NCBI GenBank assembly: GCA_016946835.1 | Contig: JACVTC010000019.1 | Coordinates: forward strand, 1,335,001-1,352,500 | Length of the DNA: 17,500 nt | Direction: 5' to 3' | Source of the DNA: Neocallimastix lanati (nom. inval.) | Taxonomy: Eukaryota > Neocallimastigomycota > Neocallimastigomycetes > Neocallimastigales > Neocallimastigaceae | In this document: positions 1 to 10,337 of the stretch, piece after piece | How the letters are laid out: the number at the start of each line of letters is the position of its first letter | Numbering within the stretch: the stretch's first letter is position 1 | The notes under the pieces: model-generated | The model's database searches: none | What the model was told of the DNA's origin: nothing | The model's input: the letters and a program-made list of their open reading frames with translations, nothing else | Program-made: the position numbers and the translations under genes

Positions 1-115
1 TGAATAAATAAAATAAAATAGAATAAAATAAAATAAAATATAATAAAATAAATAGTTGAAATATTAATATAACAACAGATTGAATTAAATAAAATAAAAC
101 ATCTTTAAGGTATAT
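1..115. repeat. Diverged copy of the 52-bp (AAATA)n/TAGTTGAAATAT minisatellite
   Basis: The stretch has AAATA pentamers, then TAGTTGAAATATTAATATAA at about 53-72, then CAGATTGAAT and more AAATA pentamers. This is the same unit architecture as the five-copy array at 16473-16720, whose core reads TAGTTGAAATATAAATATAA followed by AGTACAGATTGAAT. A partial preceding unit (TGAATAAATAAAATAAAATA) occupies the first bases, so an array may continue outside the window. Confidence 0.75.
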
Positions 116-363
116 ATTTATTAATTATTGGTATAAAGAATAAAAAAAAATTTTTTTTTTATTCTTATAATATTTAATACATACATTGTTTAGGAATTAA
201 AATAAATTCTTATGGATTTAAAGGATAAAAAAGAATTTCTTTCTTCTCATATTATTCCTTATATTATTAATTTCTACAGTTTTTTTGGATAAATATATTT
301 TAAATACTTAAATAGTATCTACTAATTTATTGAACATTTTTTTTATTTGGTTATTGAGATTTA

Positions 364-397
<34 letters not shown>

Positions 398-553
398 ACT
401 ATTATTATTATCTTATTTTCGGTGTTCTATATATAGATACTATTATATTATATGTTAATAATAATATAGAGAGAATATTTATATTTATTATTATTACCAT
501 TATGCTTTTTATTGCCTTATTTTTATTTTTATTTTTTTAAGATTTATATAATT
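116..553. other. AT-rich intergenic DNA downstream of the HbrB-type gene
   Basis: No gene is seen. The stretch contains a self-complementary A/T block at 136-166 (AAGAAT plus A9, then T10 plus ATTCTT), a (TTA)n run at about 365-397, and scattered AATAAA-like and TATA-like strings with no diagnostic value in this composition. The 3' UTR of the minus-strand gene probably lies in 450-553. Confidence 0.6.
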
Positions 554-1474
554 TTAATAGTTTTGTGAATCAATCATAGAATATGTTTTAATTTTTTTAA
601 GTGAAATATAAGACATACGATTATTATTACTGACGTTTGCTCTTAGTAATTTTAATACATTATATATAGATTGTTGTTTTTCATCAAGAATACCATATAA
701 TATGGATAACATTTGAGTAAAACGCCCCGAAATAGTATTAAATTGAGGATCTATTGGTATTTTTCCTGAAAAATGTAAATTTAAAACATCTTCAATTCGA
801 TCGATATTGGGTAATATGACATAATCTCTAAAACAAGTAAAAGCCATTTTTGATATATCTAATATATTATATTTAGGATCTAAAGCTAATGGTAAAAATA
901 TACCTCGGAAATAAGGTATAACTGAATCGAAGAAAAAAATCCAAATTTCTACAAGTCGTGAAATTAATGAGTTATCTGTAACTTCTAAAAGTCTCGTATT
1001 AATTGTATATATACCATTTTTTAAAAGCTCGTTAATATCATAGGCTAGTATTTTTGGAGTTTTTATTTCCATACAACGTCTTACTAAATCATTTAAATCT
1101 TCAATATAATCTTGCAAACCTTGACCGTTAAATAGTGGTAGTACTTTAATACAAACTACATGCCAATTGTCTCTTATATTTGTTTCTGAATAATTAATGT
1201 CTTTATTTACGCTTGCTGAATCAAGTTCACTTATACTTTTTAAAATATTAGCAGAGTTCGTATTATTACTATGATCCAACATAGAATTAAAACTAGATAA
1301 ATTTGGAATACTTCTTTTTGAAAATTTTCTTACTGGACCGAATAAAGGTGATGAAGAAAAATTAGTACTACTTTTTGTATTTAAAGAATTCAATGAAGCT
1401 GTAGTTTGTAGTTGGCCCGAAGGTCTTCTTAGCAATGGCGTTGAGGGTTTTAAATTTAATATTTTTTTTTCCAT
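554..1474 (-). CDS. hbrB: HbrB/Bit61/Protor-family TORC2 subunit
   Basis: This single-exon gene encodes 306 aa. The family (Aspergillus HbrB, yeast Bit61/Bit2, animal PRR5/Protor) consists of accessory, non-catalytic subunits of target of rapamycin complex 2, which acts at the plasma membrane in actin polarity and AGC-kinase signalling. Residues 1-100 are a low-complexity Ser/Asn/Thr-rich tail with basic patches, probably disordered. The conserved domain runs from about 103 to 265. It opens with DNWHVVCIKVLPLFNGQGL (102-120), continues through VEIWIFFFDSVIPYFRGIFL (175-194), and ends in a helix with FRDYVILPNIDRIEDVL (215-231). The WHVV..KVLPLF..Q and VEIW.FFF...PY..GIFLPL patterns are what I recognise. 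The C-terminal 40 residues look like a divergent tail. The protein is shorter than yeast Bit61 (over 500 aa) because the tails are shorter. The first ATG (1474) sits in AT-rich leader DNA; I see no upstream exon. Confidence 0.85.
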   Translation of the reverse strand: MEKKILNLKPSTPLLRRPSGQLQTTASLNSLNTKSSTNFSSSPLFGPVRKFSKRSIPNLSSFNSMLDHSNNTNSANILKSISELDSASVNKDINYSETNIRDNWHVVCIKVLPLFNGQGLQDYIEDLNDLVRRCMEIKTPKILAYDINELLKNGIYTINTRLLEVTDNSLISRLVEIWIFFFDSVIPYFRGIFLPLALDPKYNILDISKMAFTCFRDYVILPNIDRIEDVLNLHFSGKIPIDPQFNTISGRFTQMLSILYGILDEKQQSIYNVLKLLRANVSNNNRMSYISLKKIKTYSMIDSQNY

Positions 1475-2731
1475 GATATTTATATTTGAATATTATTATT
1501 GATATTACTATTTTATTTAATTTTTATTGCACTTCTTTCTTTTTTTTTTTTTTTAAAAGGAAATTTAAAATAGAAATTTATTTTATAGTAATATATATTT
1601 TAAGTATTTTGTTTATTTTTATTATTTAATAATTTAATGTACAATTATTTTTATTATTATTTTATTTTATTTTATTATTTTTTTTAATTTAAACTTCCTT
1701 ATGTATATAAATTTATGATGATTTTGAAATTTTATTTCATTTTTTATTTATTATTATTATTATTATTTTTTTTTTTTTTTTTTTTTTAATTTGGATTTTA
1801 TTTTACTTTTTTCATTCTATTTTTTTTTTTTATAATTCATAATTATATATAATTAAAAAAAAAAAAATTGATAATTATTATATTTATTACTAATATAATT
1901 AATTACTTCTTAAATATATATATAAATATCCAATATTAATAATTATGAAGTATTAAATATACAAATAAGTAAGTAAATAAATAAATAGATAAATAAATAA
2001 ATAGATAAATAAATAAATAAATAAATTATTTCATTAAATATTAAAAATTATAATTAAAAACATTATTAACAATAGTAATAATTTAACATTAAAAAATGAT
2101 TATTATTATTATTATTTTTAAATTGCTTGTTTATTAATTTTTTTTATTAGATATTTATTTATTTATATATAATGTTAAACTTAACAATACAATAATACAC
2201 CAAAAAAAAAAAAAAAAAAAAAACCTAATAATTATAAATAAACAATAAAAAAGACCGTTCATAATTATTTTTTTTTTTTCAATAAATAATACCTATAATA
2301 CTATAAAAAAATTAAAAGAATAAAATATCTTTTAAATAATATATTATTATTATAATTTTTTTTTTTTTTAAAAAGATATATATTAACTTATTGAGAATCA
2401 TTTAATATAAAATTAAATAATATCAATACTTCTGATAATTTACTATAAATACTAATGATTAAATATATATACATATATATATATTGATTTTAAACTTAAT
2501 TATTATTATTATAATATTAATTATACTAATTATTATTATTTATTAATTCATTTTTTTTATAATATAGATAAGTTAATTTTCTTTATATTAAAAATAATAA
2601 TTTTTATCATTTGTTATTGTTTTTATTAATTTAATTTTGAATTATTATATTATATATATATATTTTTCTTTTCATTAATTCTCTTTTCTGTCCATTTTTT
2701 TTTCTTTATTTTTTATTTATGGTATTATAAA
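1475..2731. other. Intergenic AT-rich spacer, HbrB promoter side
   Basis: About 1.25 kb separates two minus-strand genes. It should contain the promoter of the TORC2 subunit gene (near 1475-1800) and the 3' UTR of the RNPS1-like gene (below 2731). I see long T runs (about 1540-1553 and 1767-1787), an A run at about 2203-2222, an (AAAT)n tract at about 1968-2025 and several (ATT)n tracts. Nothing looks coding or structured beyond A/T self-complementarity. Confidence 0.6.
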
Positions 2732-4826
2732 TTATTTTCTTGATCTACTTCTTGTTCTTGATCTAGAATAACTTCTTCTACGTGTTTTTCTTTTTGGTGA
2801 ATAGCTACGTCTTCTACTTCTTGATCTACTAATACTTCTAGATCTACTTCTACTACTGCTTGTAGATGATCTACTAAAACTACGAGAGAAGCTACGAGTA
2901 TAACTTCTACTACGGCTTCTACTACTACTAAAGCTTCTACTACTTCTACTACTACTTACACTACGATTCCTTCTTCTATTATTAGTATTGTTATTTAATG
3001 GACGAGAACGATTTCTAGATCTTGATCTACGAGATTTACTACGACTTCTAGAATATGAAGATCTTGATGAAAAGGAAGAAGATCTGCTTCTTCTTCTATT
3101 ACTTCTTCTTCTATTACGTGATATAGATCTTATTCTTGATCTAGACCTGGATCTCGTACGAGATCTTCCTCTTCTTCTTATAGGACTCATTCTTCTAATA
3201 GGTCTACGATTATCGTAGTTTGGTCTGTAATGATCACTTGAAGTAGGTGGTCTTCTTTTAGTAATAGATGGGGATCTACGAGAAACTTTTGGCGCTTTCC
3301 TTTCTAAAGCATAGCTACATGTAACAACTGATCCATCGATTTGTGCTTCATTCATATAGCTTATGCTATTTTTAGCAGCTTCGGCAGTTTCGAATGAAAT
3401 AAACGCATAACCTCTTGAACATCCTACTATTTTAATATTTGTAATATCATAAAAAAATAAAATAAATATATTTATGATATCATAATTATTATAGTTTGAT
3501 ATTAGTAATTATTTTGCAAGTTCTATTTATCATGTTTAACAAATTTTTTATACATAATATATAGATAAATATATATGAAAAAAATATGTGAAAATACACT
3601 TTGTATGAAACAAATCATTAATCATTGTTGTAACATCCAATAATTATATATATAATTTAAAAATAATAATAAATGATATACTATTTAAATGAATTGAAAC
3701 TGATATAGAAATATGAACTACTGTTTAAAAAAATTGAAATATTTTATATATCCATATTACTCTGCTACTGATATCTTTCTTTTAATTTAAAATTTTCAAA
3801 TGAAATTATTATGAAATTTGAAATTTCAACCTAATTATTTTCATTTCTTTTTTATACTTCTTTTTTAAATATATATACTTTATATATCCTGATTTTACAA
3901 ATTTCTTTGTTATTATTTATTGTAGACTTATCAATAGATTTTTATTCCTTGCATATATCAAAAATTTACCCACCATTTTTTTTTTTTTTTTTTTAATACA
4001 TTTAATTTTTATATAATAAAAAATCATTAACTATAAGTTAATATTTACATTTTCTATCAATTGGAAGATCTACATTAGTAATTTTTCCATATACTCCAAA
4101 TATTTCTCTTAAATGGTCAACATTAATATTTTTAGTTAATTTCTTTATAATAATCCTAGTATTTTTTGATCTTGAATCACTTCTGCTTCTTTTTCTAGAA
4201 ATGGAACGTGAACTACTTCTTTTTTTTGAATTAGATTTTGATGGAGATCTTGAAGAACTGAAAGAATGAGAACGAGAGCGATAACGAGAGCGAGAACGAG
4301 AACGTGAAGATGAAACGGAACGAGAAATTGATAAACTGCGTTGGCGCTTTCTAGAAATAGATCTTGATTTTGACCTCGATCTTCATTATCATTTATTATT
4401 ATTATTATTATTGAATAACAGTAATTTTTTTCAAAAAAATTTCATTTTTAATTGTTTAATTTTGATTCATTTATTATTATCATCATCATCGTTATTATTA
4501 TCATTTTTTTATTTATTTTTATTCAATTAAATTTGAAAAAAAAAAAGTAAATTTTAAATTTTATAAATTACATTTAAATTTCAATTTTTATAAAATTCAA
4601 TATTTCATAAATTTAAGAAGTATTTATTTTACATGAATTCACCCCATAAAAGATAAATTTTTAATGAAATTAATAATGATAATTTTATTAGGAATAATAT
4701 TTATATAAATTAATTATTGTTTTTGAAAAATTATAAATCATGTTACTATATTTGCTTAGCTATAATATATATATACCTTGATTCTTTTTTAGATTTATCG
4801 TCTGAGGAAGAACTTTTCTTATCCAT
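2732..4826 (-). CDS. RNPS1: RNPS1-like SR-related splicing factor, three exons
   Basis: The gene is rebuilt on the minus strand as exon 1 4826-4777, exon 2 4380-4049 and exon 3 3426-2732. These sum to 1077 nt (358 aa plus stop), with GT...AG at both introns and phases that match. Residues 1-90 are a Ser/Arg-rich region. The RRM spans about 91-168: RNP2-like IIIKKL (93-98), then DHLREIFGVYGKI (105-117), then RNP1 RGYAFISF (132-139), ending near AQIDGSVVTCSYAL. The C-terminal 190 residues are a dense RS domain with many RS/SR dipeptides. An N-terminal Ser-rich tail, a single RRM with QIDG near its end and a C-terminal RS tail are the RNPS1 layout. RNPS1 binds the exon-junction complex and forms ASAP with SAP18 and Acinus, acting in splicing and mRNA surveillance in the nucleus. 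RNP2 lacks the usual aromatic residue, as in RNPS1 generally. An SR protein of the SRSF type is the alternative. Confidence 0.85.
3427..4048 (-). other. Intron 2 of the RNPS1-like gene (622 nt)
   Basis: The donor reads AAAAT|GTAAATATT on the minus strand and the acceptor AAAATAG|TAGGATG. The intron is phase 1 and joins T+TA into a Leu codon between the first half of the RRM and RNP1. The next AG downstream would create an in-frame TGA, which supports the chosen acceptor. The intron is the longest in the window. It contains a 14-bp perfect palindrome at 3472-3485 and a polypyrimidine/polypurine block near 3975-3995. Confidence 0.8.
4381..4776 (-). other. Intron 1 of the RNPS1-like gene (396 nt)
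   Basis: The donor reads TCAAG|GTATATAT and the acceptor AATGAAG|ATCGAGG on the minus strand, phase 2. AG plus A restores an Arg codon that continues the RS reading frame. In-frame TAA and TGA codons lie directly upstream of exon 2 in that frame, so exon 2 cannot extend further and an upstream exon is required. The only fitting partner is the short ATG-bearing exon at 4777-4826. Confidence 0.75.
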
Positions 4827-5046
4827 AATTAATTATACTATTTTTTAAGAAAATAAATTATAAAATTAATATCTATTATAAAAATATTCAAACTAATAAT
4901 AACAATTTAACAAATATATCATAATAATAAAATAACATCAATAAAATACAAATAAAAAAAAAATAAAAATAAAAAAAAAAAAAAAAAAAAAAGATAAGAT
5001 CAACTATAATAGAAATTCATATGTATAAAATTTAATTATTTTATAT

Positions 5047-5081
<35 letters not shown>

Positions 5082-5818
5082 ATTTCAAATTTTATTAAAT
5101 TTATTTGTTCCAGTTTTGTATAGGTACTATATTTTACGAATAAATAAAAATAAAAATGATTTTTAAATTAAAATATAAAAATAAAAGTATAATACAATTT
5201 TTAAATATTTCTGTCCCACTAAATAATAAATATATATTTTTTTGTAAAAATATTTAACACTTACATTTCAAATTTTCTTCTATTATATCATTAATTTAAT
5301 TTAATTACTATTATTATTATTTTTTAAACAGAAATAATAATAAATAATAAAAACAATAGTAATAATAATAATAATAATAATAATTATAAATTAATAATAT
5401 ATTTAATGTAAATTGTTTGAAAACTGAAATTACAAGAATAAAAATAAAATTTTATGTTCTAAAAAAATCATTAAAAAAAAACATGTAAATATTAACTAAA
5501 TATATATATATAAACTTGTTAGATTTAATTATACTTTAAAATAAGTATAATTAAATCTAATATATATATATATATATATTTTTTTTTTAAATTAATTGAA
5601 TATGTATATTCAAATTCAAACTTTATGATATAAAAATTAATTTAAATAAAATTTTATAATAAATTAATATTAAATATTATATATTAATTATATATATATA
5701 TATTTTTATAATATTAAAAAATATATATAAATATTTTACATATTTGTTTCAAACCTTTTTTTCTTTTTTTATAATAAAATCATTTTAATATTTATATAAA
5801 GGTTATTATAATAAAAAG
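4827..5818. promoter_or_regulatory. Divergent promoter region between the RNPS1-like and phosphoesterase genes
   Basis: This 992-bp spacer lies between two genes reading away from each other, so it should carry both promoters. It contains poly-A (about 4973-4992) and poly-T (about 5050-5077) tracts, an (AAT)n run (about 5359-5384), an 18-bp perfect hairpin at 5519-5560 and (TA)n runs next to it. No specific promoter element can be assigned in this composition. Confidence 0.5.
5519..5560. repeat. Perfect 18-bp inverted repeat (hairpin)
   Basis: The left arm TTAGATTTAATTATACTT (5519-5536) and its exact complement at 5543-5560 are separated by a 6-nt loop. Runs of (TA)n lie on both sides. The hairpin sits about 260 bp upstream of the phosphoesterase start codon and about 690 bp upstream of the RNPS1-like start. 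Confidence 0.85.
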
Positions 5819-6799
5819 ATGCTTGAGTATATTATTGTTCTGTTAATATTTCTTTGTTTTTATATTAAAGGAAAACAAAAAGAAAGTCAAGAAAAGAAAA
5901 ACCATTTAAACATTTTAATTGTTTCAGATATCCATTTATCATATGAAAATTTAGAAAAATTAAAAAATTGGGTAAAAAAAAACAAGAAAAAGTAGGATTT
6001 TAAATAAAATGATTATTTTTTATAAGAAAATAACACAAGAAAAATATTAATTTTTTATTTTTTATTTTTTATTTTTTTTTTTTTTTATATGACTTTATAA
6101 TATTATGTATAATATATATATATAAAGATTTGATTTAATTTTTGATGCTGGAGATTTTTGTAATTTGGAAGGAGAAGAATTGTTAAAAAAGGATTATGAA
6201 GTATGAATTTTATAAGTAATAATAATAATTTCATTAATATTTATTTTTCTTTTTTATAAATATTAATATTATTATATAAATATTTAATTAATAACAACAA
6301 AAATTTAGTATATGGATATTGTAAATCAATTACAAAAAATTTCAAAAAATGTATTATACATTCCTGGTAAATTTATCTTTAATATATTAATTGTTATTAT
6401 AAAGCAAATAAACTATATTGTTAATTATATGAAAATTAATTTATATACATGTTAAATATAAAATTATTTATTTTAATCTTTTATTAAATTATTTTATCTC
6501 AAAACTATTTTAAAATTATAATGTTAATTACAACAACAACAACAATAATAATAATGATAAATTAAATGAAAATAAAACAATAACAATTATAAATAATAAT
6601 TAATATTAATGAATTAGGAAATCATGATACAAAATATTTATTTGATTCTATTCCGGCAGACTCTGAAAATCCAGAAGAATGGGAACCTTTACCGGTTAAA
6701 GTCTTAAACAATTATGAAAAAAATCTTTATGAAAGAAACATTCACAATAAAATAATTAAGATTCATGGTATATATATAATCTATTCTTATATATTATTT

Positions 6800-6831
<32 letters not shown>

Positions 6832-6858
6832 ATAGAAATAAAATAAAATAAAATAAAA

Positions 6859-6920
<62 letters not shown>

Positions 6921-7065
6921 AAAAAAAAAAAAAAAAAAACTATAACTAATATGATATTAAATTTCATTAATATTTTAAAGAAAAGAATTTATATGTTACG
7001 GGTTTCGGGGGTTCAGTTGATGGTTACTTGTTTGATAATAGGGAAATTATTGAATGGCCAGGTAG

Positions 7066-7099
<34 letters not shown>

Positions 7100-8297
7100 T
7101 AATGTTTTTTGTTTTTTGATTTTTTTTTTTTTTTAACATTTTTTATTATTATTTATGAAATTTACTTATTTTATTTTTATTTTTATAATTATTTTATTTT
7201 ATATATACTAAAATATATATATATATTATAATTTTATTTTATTATATTTTTTGTAATTATTATTATTATTGTTATTATTATTATTATATCTTATTAATTA
7301 TTTATGTAGGTTTTCCATTCAAAGATACTGAATATGGTAAAGGATTTACTAATTTAATGAATGGCTGGGATAAAATTAAAAAAGACGAAAATGATACTTT
7401 AATTATTTTAACACATGTTGGTCCAGCATTATTAAGTATGTGTATTAAGTTATATTAAGTATATATATATAGATATATTTATGTATATACTCGTTGTTAA
7501 TCTTAACATCCTATAATTTCATTTTATAATTTTGTTTTTTTTTATATTATTATCAAAATTTTCTTTTTTTTTAAAAAAAAATTTTTTTTATATTCATACA
7601 TATATGATACACATATATGTTTCTATATAATTAAATTATATATAAAAAAAATAATGAATGAATGATAAATAGGAACTACTGTTGAAAATGTTAAACCAAT
7701 CAATGAGTCAAATAGAATCCAAACAGGATCTGAAAGTTCTTATGCTTTAATGAGTACTCCTAGATATCAAGTAATTAATAAAGAATAAGAAATTTATATA
7801 TATATGTTATAATTATATAACATTTTTGAATTAATTTCTTGATATAAATTTAAAATAGAATGAAGATGCACCATTATTATGGATTCATGGTCATGCTCAT
7901 TCTCAAAAAGGTATATAAAGATGTTTAATAATAATAAAAATTATATCATAGTGTTGTTATATTATATAAAGCAGTATGAATTGTTTAATAATGACAATAA
8001 CAATAACAATAATATTGTAATATAAATTAGTATGAATTGTTTAATAATTATAATATTTATATTGTTCAATAAAACAATGTGAATTTTTAATAATAATTTT
8101 TTTTTATTATTATTTAATTTATTTCATAAATATTATATTATTAAATATTTTTTTTTTTTTTGAAAGGTTTAACTGACCTTGGTAATATTCCGGTTCTTAA
8201 TCCAGGTGCACTATGCAGTGGTAGATTTTCTGTTCTTAATTTAAGCCTAAAAGATGATAAATGGGTTATTGATAATATTGAATTCCATAAATTATAA
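5819..8297 (+). CDS. Calcineurin-like metallophosphoesterase, nine exons
   Basis: Exons: 5819-5991, 6128-6200, 6309-6366, 6618-6767, 6981-7061, 7310-7435, 7673-7770, 7859-7910, 8167-8297. They total 942 nt (313 aa plus stop); every junction is GT...AG and keeps the frame. The full two-metal motif set is present: SDIH (36-39), AGDFCN (65-70), GNHD (102-105), TH (213-214) and GHAH (264-267), so the enzyme should be active. GFGGS (159-163) and VLNPGA (280-285) recall the small Icc-related phosphoesterases (COG2129-like), whose substrates are mostly unknown. Residues 2-16 are hydrophobic (LEYIIVLLIFLCFYI), suggesting a signal peptide or membrane anchor, so the protein may be secretory or membrane-tethered. 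The basic stretch at 52-58 (KKNKKK) is next to exon junction 1. The 58-nt exon 3 and 52-nt exon 8 are very small. I do not know the substrate. Confidence 0.85.
6768..6980 (+). repeat. Low-complexity (AAAT)n/(AAATA)n tract inside phosphoesterase intron 4
   Basis: From about 6802 to 6939 the intron is almost only AAAT and AAATA units followed by a long A run. These are the same short units that make up the A-rich half of the 52-bp minisatellite. The acceptor at 6979-6980 (TTTTAAAG) lies about 40 nt past the A run. Confidence 0.8.
7064..7100 (+). repeat. (AAT)n microsatellite at the start of phosphoesterase intron 5
   Basis: The donor G|GTAGG is followed directly by about eleven AAT repeats. 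Length changes here would move sequence close to the 5' splice site without touching the coding region. Confidence 0.75.
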
Positions 8298-8427
8298 TTA
8301 AATAAATAAGTAAAATAATAATATTATAATAATTATTAATTAATTTGAATAAACATTAATATTTTAATTAATTAAAAAGAAAATGATAATTAGAATTTAT
8401 CATTAAAAATAGTATTAATATTAATAT

Positions 8428-8474
<47 letters not shown>

Positions 8475-9152
8475 CAAATTAAATAAATATGAACAAAGAA
8501 AACAGAAACAGAAACAGAAACAAAAACAAAAACAAAAATATAACAAATAAAATAAATATAATATATAACAAAATAAATAAAGAAAAAAGAAAAAAATAAT
8601 AATAATTAAAAAAAAAAAAAAAAAAATTTTTTATTAAATTTATTAAATTTTAGATTCTATAAACTTTATTTATAAATTTTTATTTGCTTATTCTAATATC
8701 AATTTAAAAATAAAAAATTAAAAAGAGAAAAAAGGATATTTTTATTATTAGAAAATATATTAAATATTTAATGATAATTAAAATTAATGATTGAAAATAA
8801 ATGTAAAATTAGTAAAAAAAAAATTATTAATTTTAATTATTAAAACTACTTAATAAAAAAAGAAAACAAAACTTTTTAATTCAAAATTATTATATATATT
8901 ATTATGAATATTATTATTATTATTAATTATAATTAAAAATCAACAATAGTATTGGATATCTTTTTTTAAAAATAAATAATAATAATAATAATAATAATTA
9001 TCATGAAAAAAAAATACTATTTTAAAATAAAATGAAAAATATTTTATTAATATTTTTAATTATATATCATTCTAAAAATATAATTTTTTTTTTATTTTTT
9101 TTATTTTATTGTTAATTATTGTTATTATTGTTATTATTGTTGGTATTATTTA
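8298..9152. other. Convergent intergenic spacer
   Basis: This is AT-rich 3' flanking DNA between two converging genes. It holds an (AAT)n run at about 8429-8468, an A-rich hexamer tract at about 8496-8540, an A run near 8609-8626 and a second (AAT)n run near 8978-8999. Both 3' ends must be here; no coding signal is seen. Confidence 0.6.
8496..8540. repeat. Hexanucleotide tandem repeat (ACAGAA)n grading into (ACAAAA)n
   Basis: GAAAACAGAAACAGAAACAG is followed by AAACAAAAACAAAAACAAAA. About four ACAGAA units pass into about three ACAAAA units, consistent with a hexamer array in which G to A changes accumulated at one end. Confidence 0.8.
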
Positions 9153-10145
9153 TTATTTTTTATGATTTTCAAATATTTTGACAATTGAAGTAAATCCACG
9201 TTCTTTAGCTACGTCTAATGGAGTAGTATCACTATCATCTTTAATATCTATTTTAGCACCATGTTCAAGCAATAATTGGACTATATCATCATGACCAAAA
9301 AAGCAAGCAAAATGAAGTGGTGTCATATTATGAACATTAGTAGCATTGATATTTGCATTATTTTCAATTAAGTATTTAACAATCTTATTACTTCCTTGTT
9401 GACAAGAAATATGAAGAGGTGTCCAACCGCCATCGGTGACAGCTTCAATATTGGCATTAAAGGTTAAGAGTAATTTTACAATTGGAAGACAACAATCATT
9501 TTCACACATTAAATGAAGAGCGGTATAATTGCATCTGGTCTTATAATTGACCTTGACACCTAAATTTAAAAGTTCTTTTATCCTTTCGATATTTCTACGC
9601 TTAATTTCATAAATGAAAAGCATAGCTTTTTGAAGTTCTGTCTTAATATTATCTAATGGGTATCCTAAACTTAAAAAGAGTTCTACTCCTTCAATATTAT
9701 GTCTAAAACAAAGAACGTTAAATGGATCATAATTATAATTTGTTTTAGTGTATATATCCGCTTGATATTGGATTAATATTTCTATGATATCATTTCTTCC
9801 GGTAGAACAAGCTAAATATAATGGAGTTTCACCATTATTGTTTTTTATATTGATATCAGCACCATGATTAAGTAAACTTTCAACAATTTTTGTATTATTT
9901 TGAGTACAAGCAATATGTAATGCTGTTTCTCCTTCTAAATTTTGATTATTTACATTGATACAAGGATTTAATAATAAATAATCCACAATATCTTTTCTTT
10001 CTTTACTACAAGCAATTTCAAGAGCAGTTCTACCTAATTTATCTCTACGATTAATGTCAACCTTTTTCTTTTTAACCATATTAATTACTTTATCGATATA
10101 ACCGTCTCTACAGTTTTCCAAAAATTTTTTAAAAGTTCTGGCCAT
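9153..10145 (-). CDS. Ankyrin-repeat protein
   Basis: This single-exon gene encodes 330 aa made almost wholly of ankyrin repeats, which are protein-binding scaffolds with no catalytic activity. Consensus TPLH/TALH-type helix starts are visible at about 38 (GRTALEIA), 72 (GETALHIA), 105 (GETPLYLA), 207 (YTALHLM), 241 (WTPLHIS), 274 (MTPLHFA) and 307 (TTPLDVA), spaced 33-34 residues apart within each group. Between 138 and 200 two repeats are degenerate (PFNVLCFRHNIEGVELFL; AMLFIYEIKRRNIERIKELL) but keep the right spacing, so about nine repeats fit, plus a half-repeat cap at 6-30. No signal peptide, membrane segment or attached domain (kinase, SOCS, zinc finger) is seen. The partner cannot be inferred. 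The start is the first ATG after AT-only leader DNA. Stand-alone ankyrin proteins are expanded in many anaerobic fungi and protists. Confidence 0.9.
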   Translation of the reverse strand: MARTFKKFLENCRDGYIDKVINMVKKKKVDINRRDKLGRTALEIACSKERKDIVDYLLLNPCINVNNQNLEGETALHIACTQNNTKIVESLLNHGADINIKNNNGETPLYLACSTGRNDIIEILIQYQADIYTKTNYNYDPFNVLCFRHNIEGVELFLSLGYPLDNIKTELQKAMLFIYEIKRRNIERIKELLNLGVKVNYKTRCNYTALHLMCENDCCLPIVKLLLTFNANIEAVTDGGWTPLHISCQQGSNKIVKYLIENNANINATNVHNMTPLHFACFFGHDDIVQLLLEHGAKIDIKDDSDTTPLDVAKERGFTSIVKIFENHKK

Positions 10146-10295
10146 GTTTTATATTTAATTATTTGTTTAAATTATTAAATATGAATTTTTTTAAATTTTT
10201 ATTTATTCTTACGTTGTACTATGAACAGTTGTATTATTAGTTCAATTTCAACAACAATAACAATAATAATAGTATTTTTATTGTTTTAAAAAAAC

Positions 10296-10297
<2 letters not shown>

Positions 10298-10336
<39 letters not shown>
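10298..10336. repeat. T39 homopolymer
   Basis: This is an uninterrupted run of 39 T, the longest homopolymer in the window, about 150 bp upstream of the ankyrin start codon (reading as poly-A on the gene's strand). Long dA:dT tracts exclude nucleosomes in fungi, so a promoter role is possible. Sequencing or assembly length error is also likely in such runs. Confidence 0.9.

Positions 10337-10337
<1 letters not shown>

Noticed and set aside
136-166. A/T palindrome as a terminator or hairpin
   Set aside because: The arms are mostly an A9/T10 junction, which arises readily by chance in this DNA, and eukaryotic mRNA genes do not use such terminators.
2988-3218. Plus-strand ORF of 76 codons rich in Leu and Asp
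   Set aside because: It is the antisense shadow of the RS-repeat exon of the RNPS1-like gene; the Leu/Asp bias is simply the complement of Arg/Ser codons.
6951-7136. Plus-strand ORF ending in poly-Ile
   Set aside because: It overlaps exon 5 of the phosphoesterase in another frame and then reads through intronic (AAT)n. The spliced model explains the same sequence with a conserved GFGGS motif.
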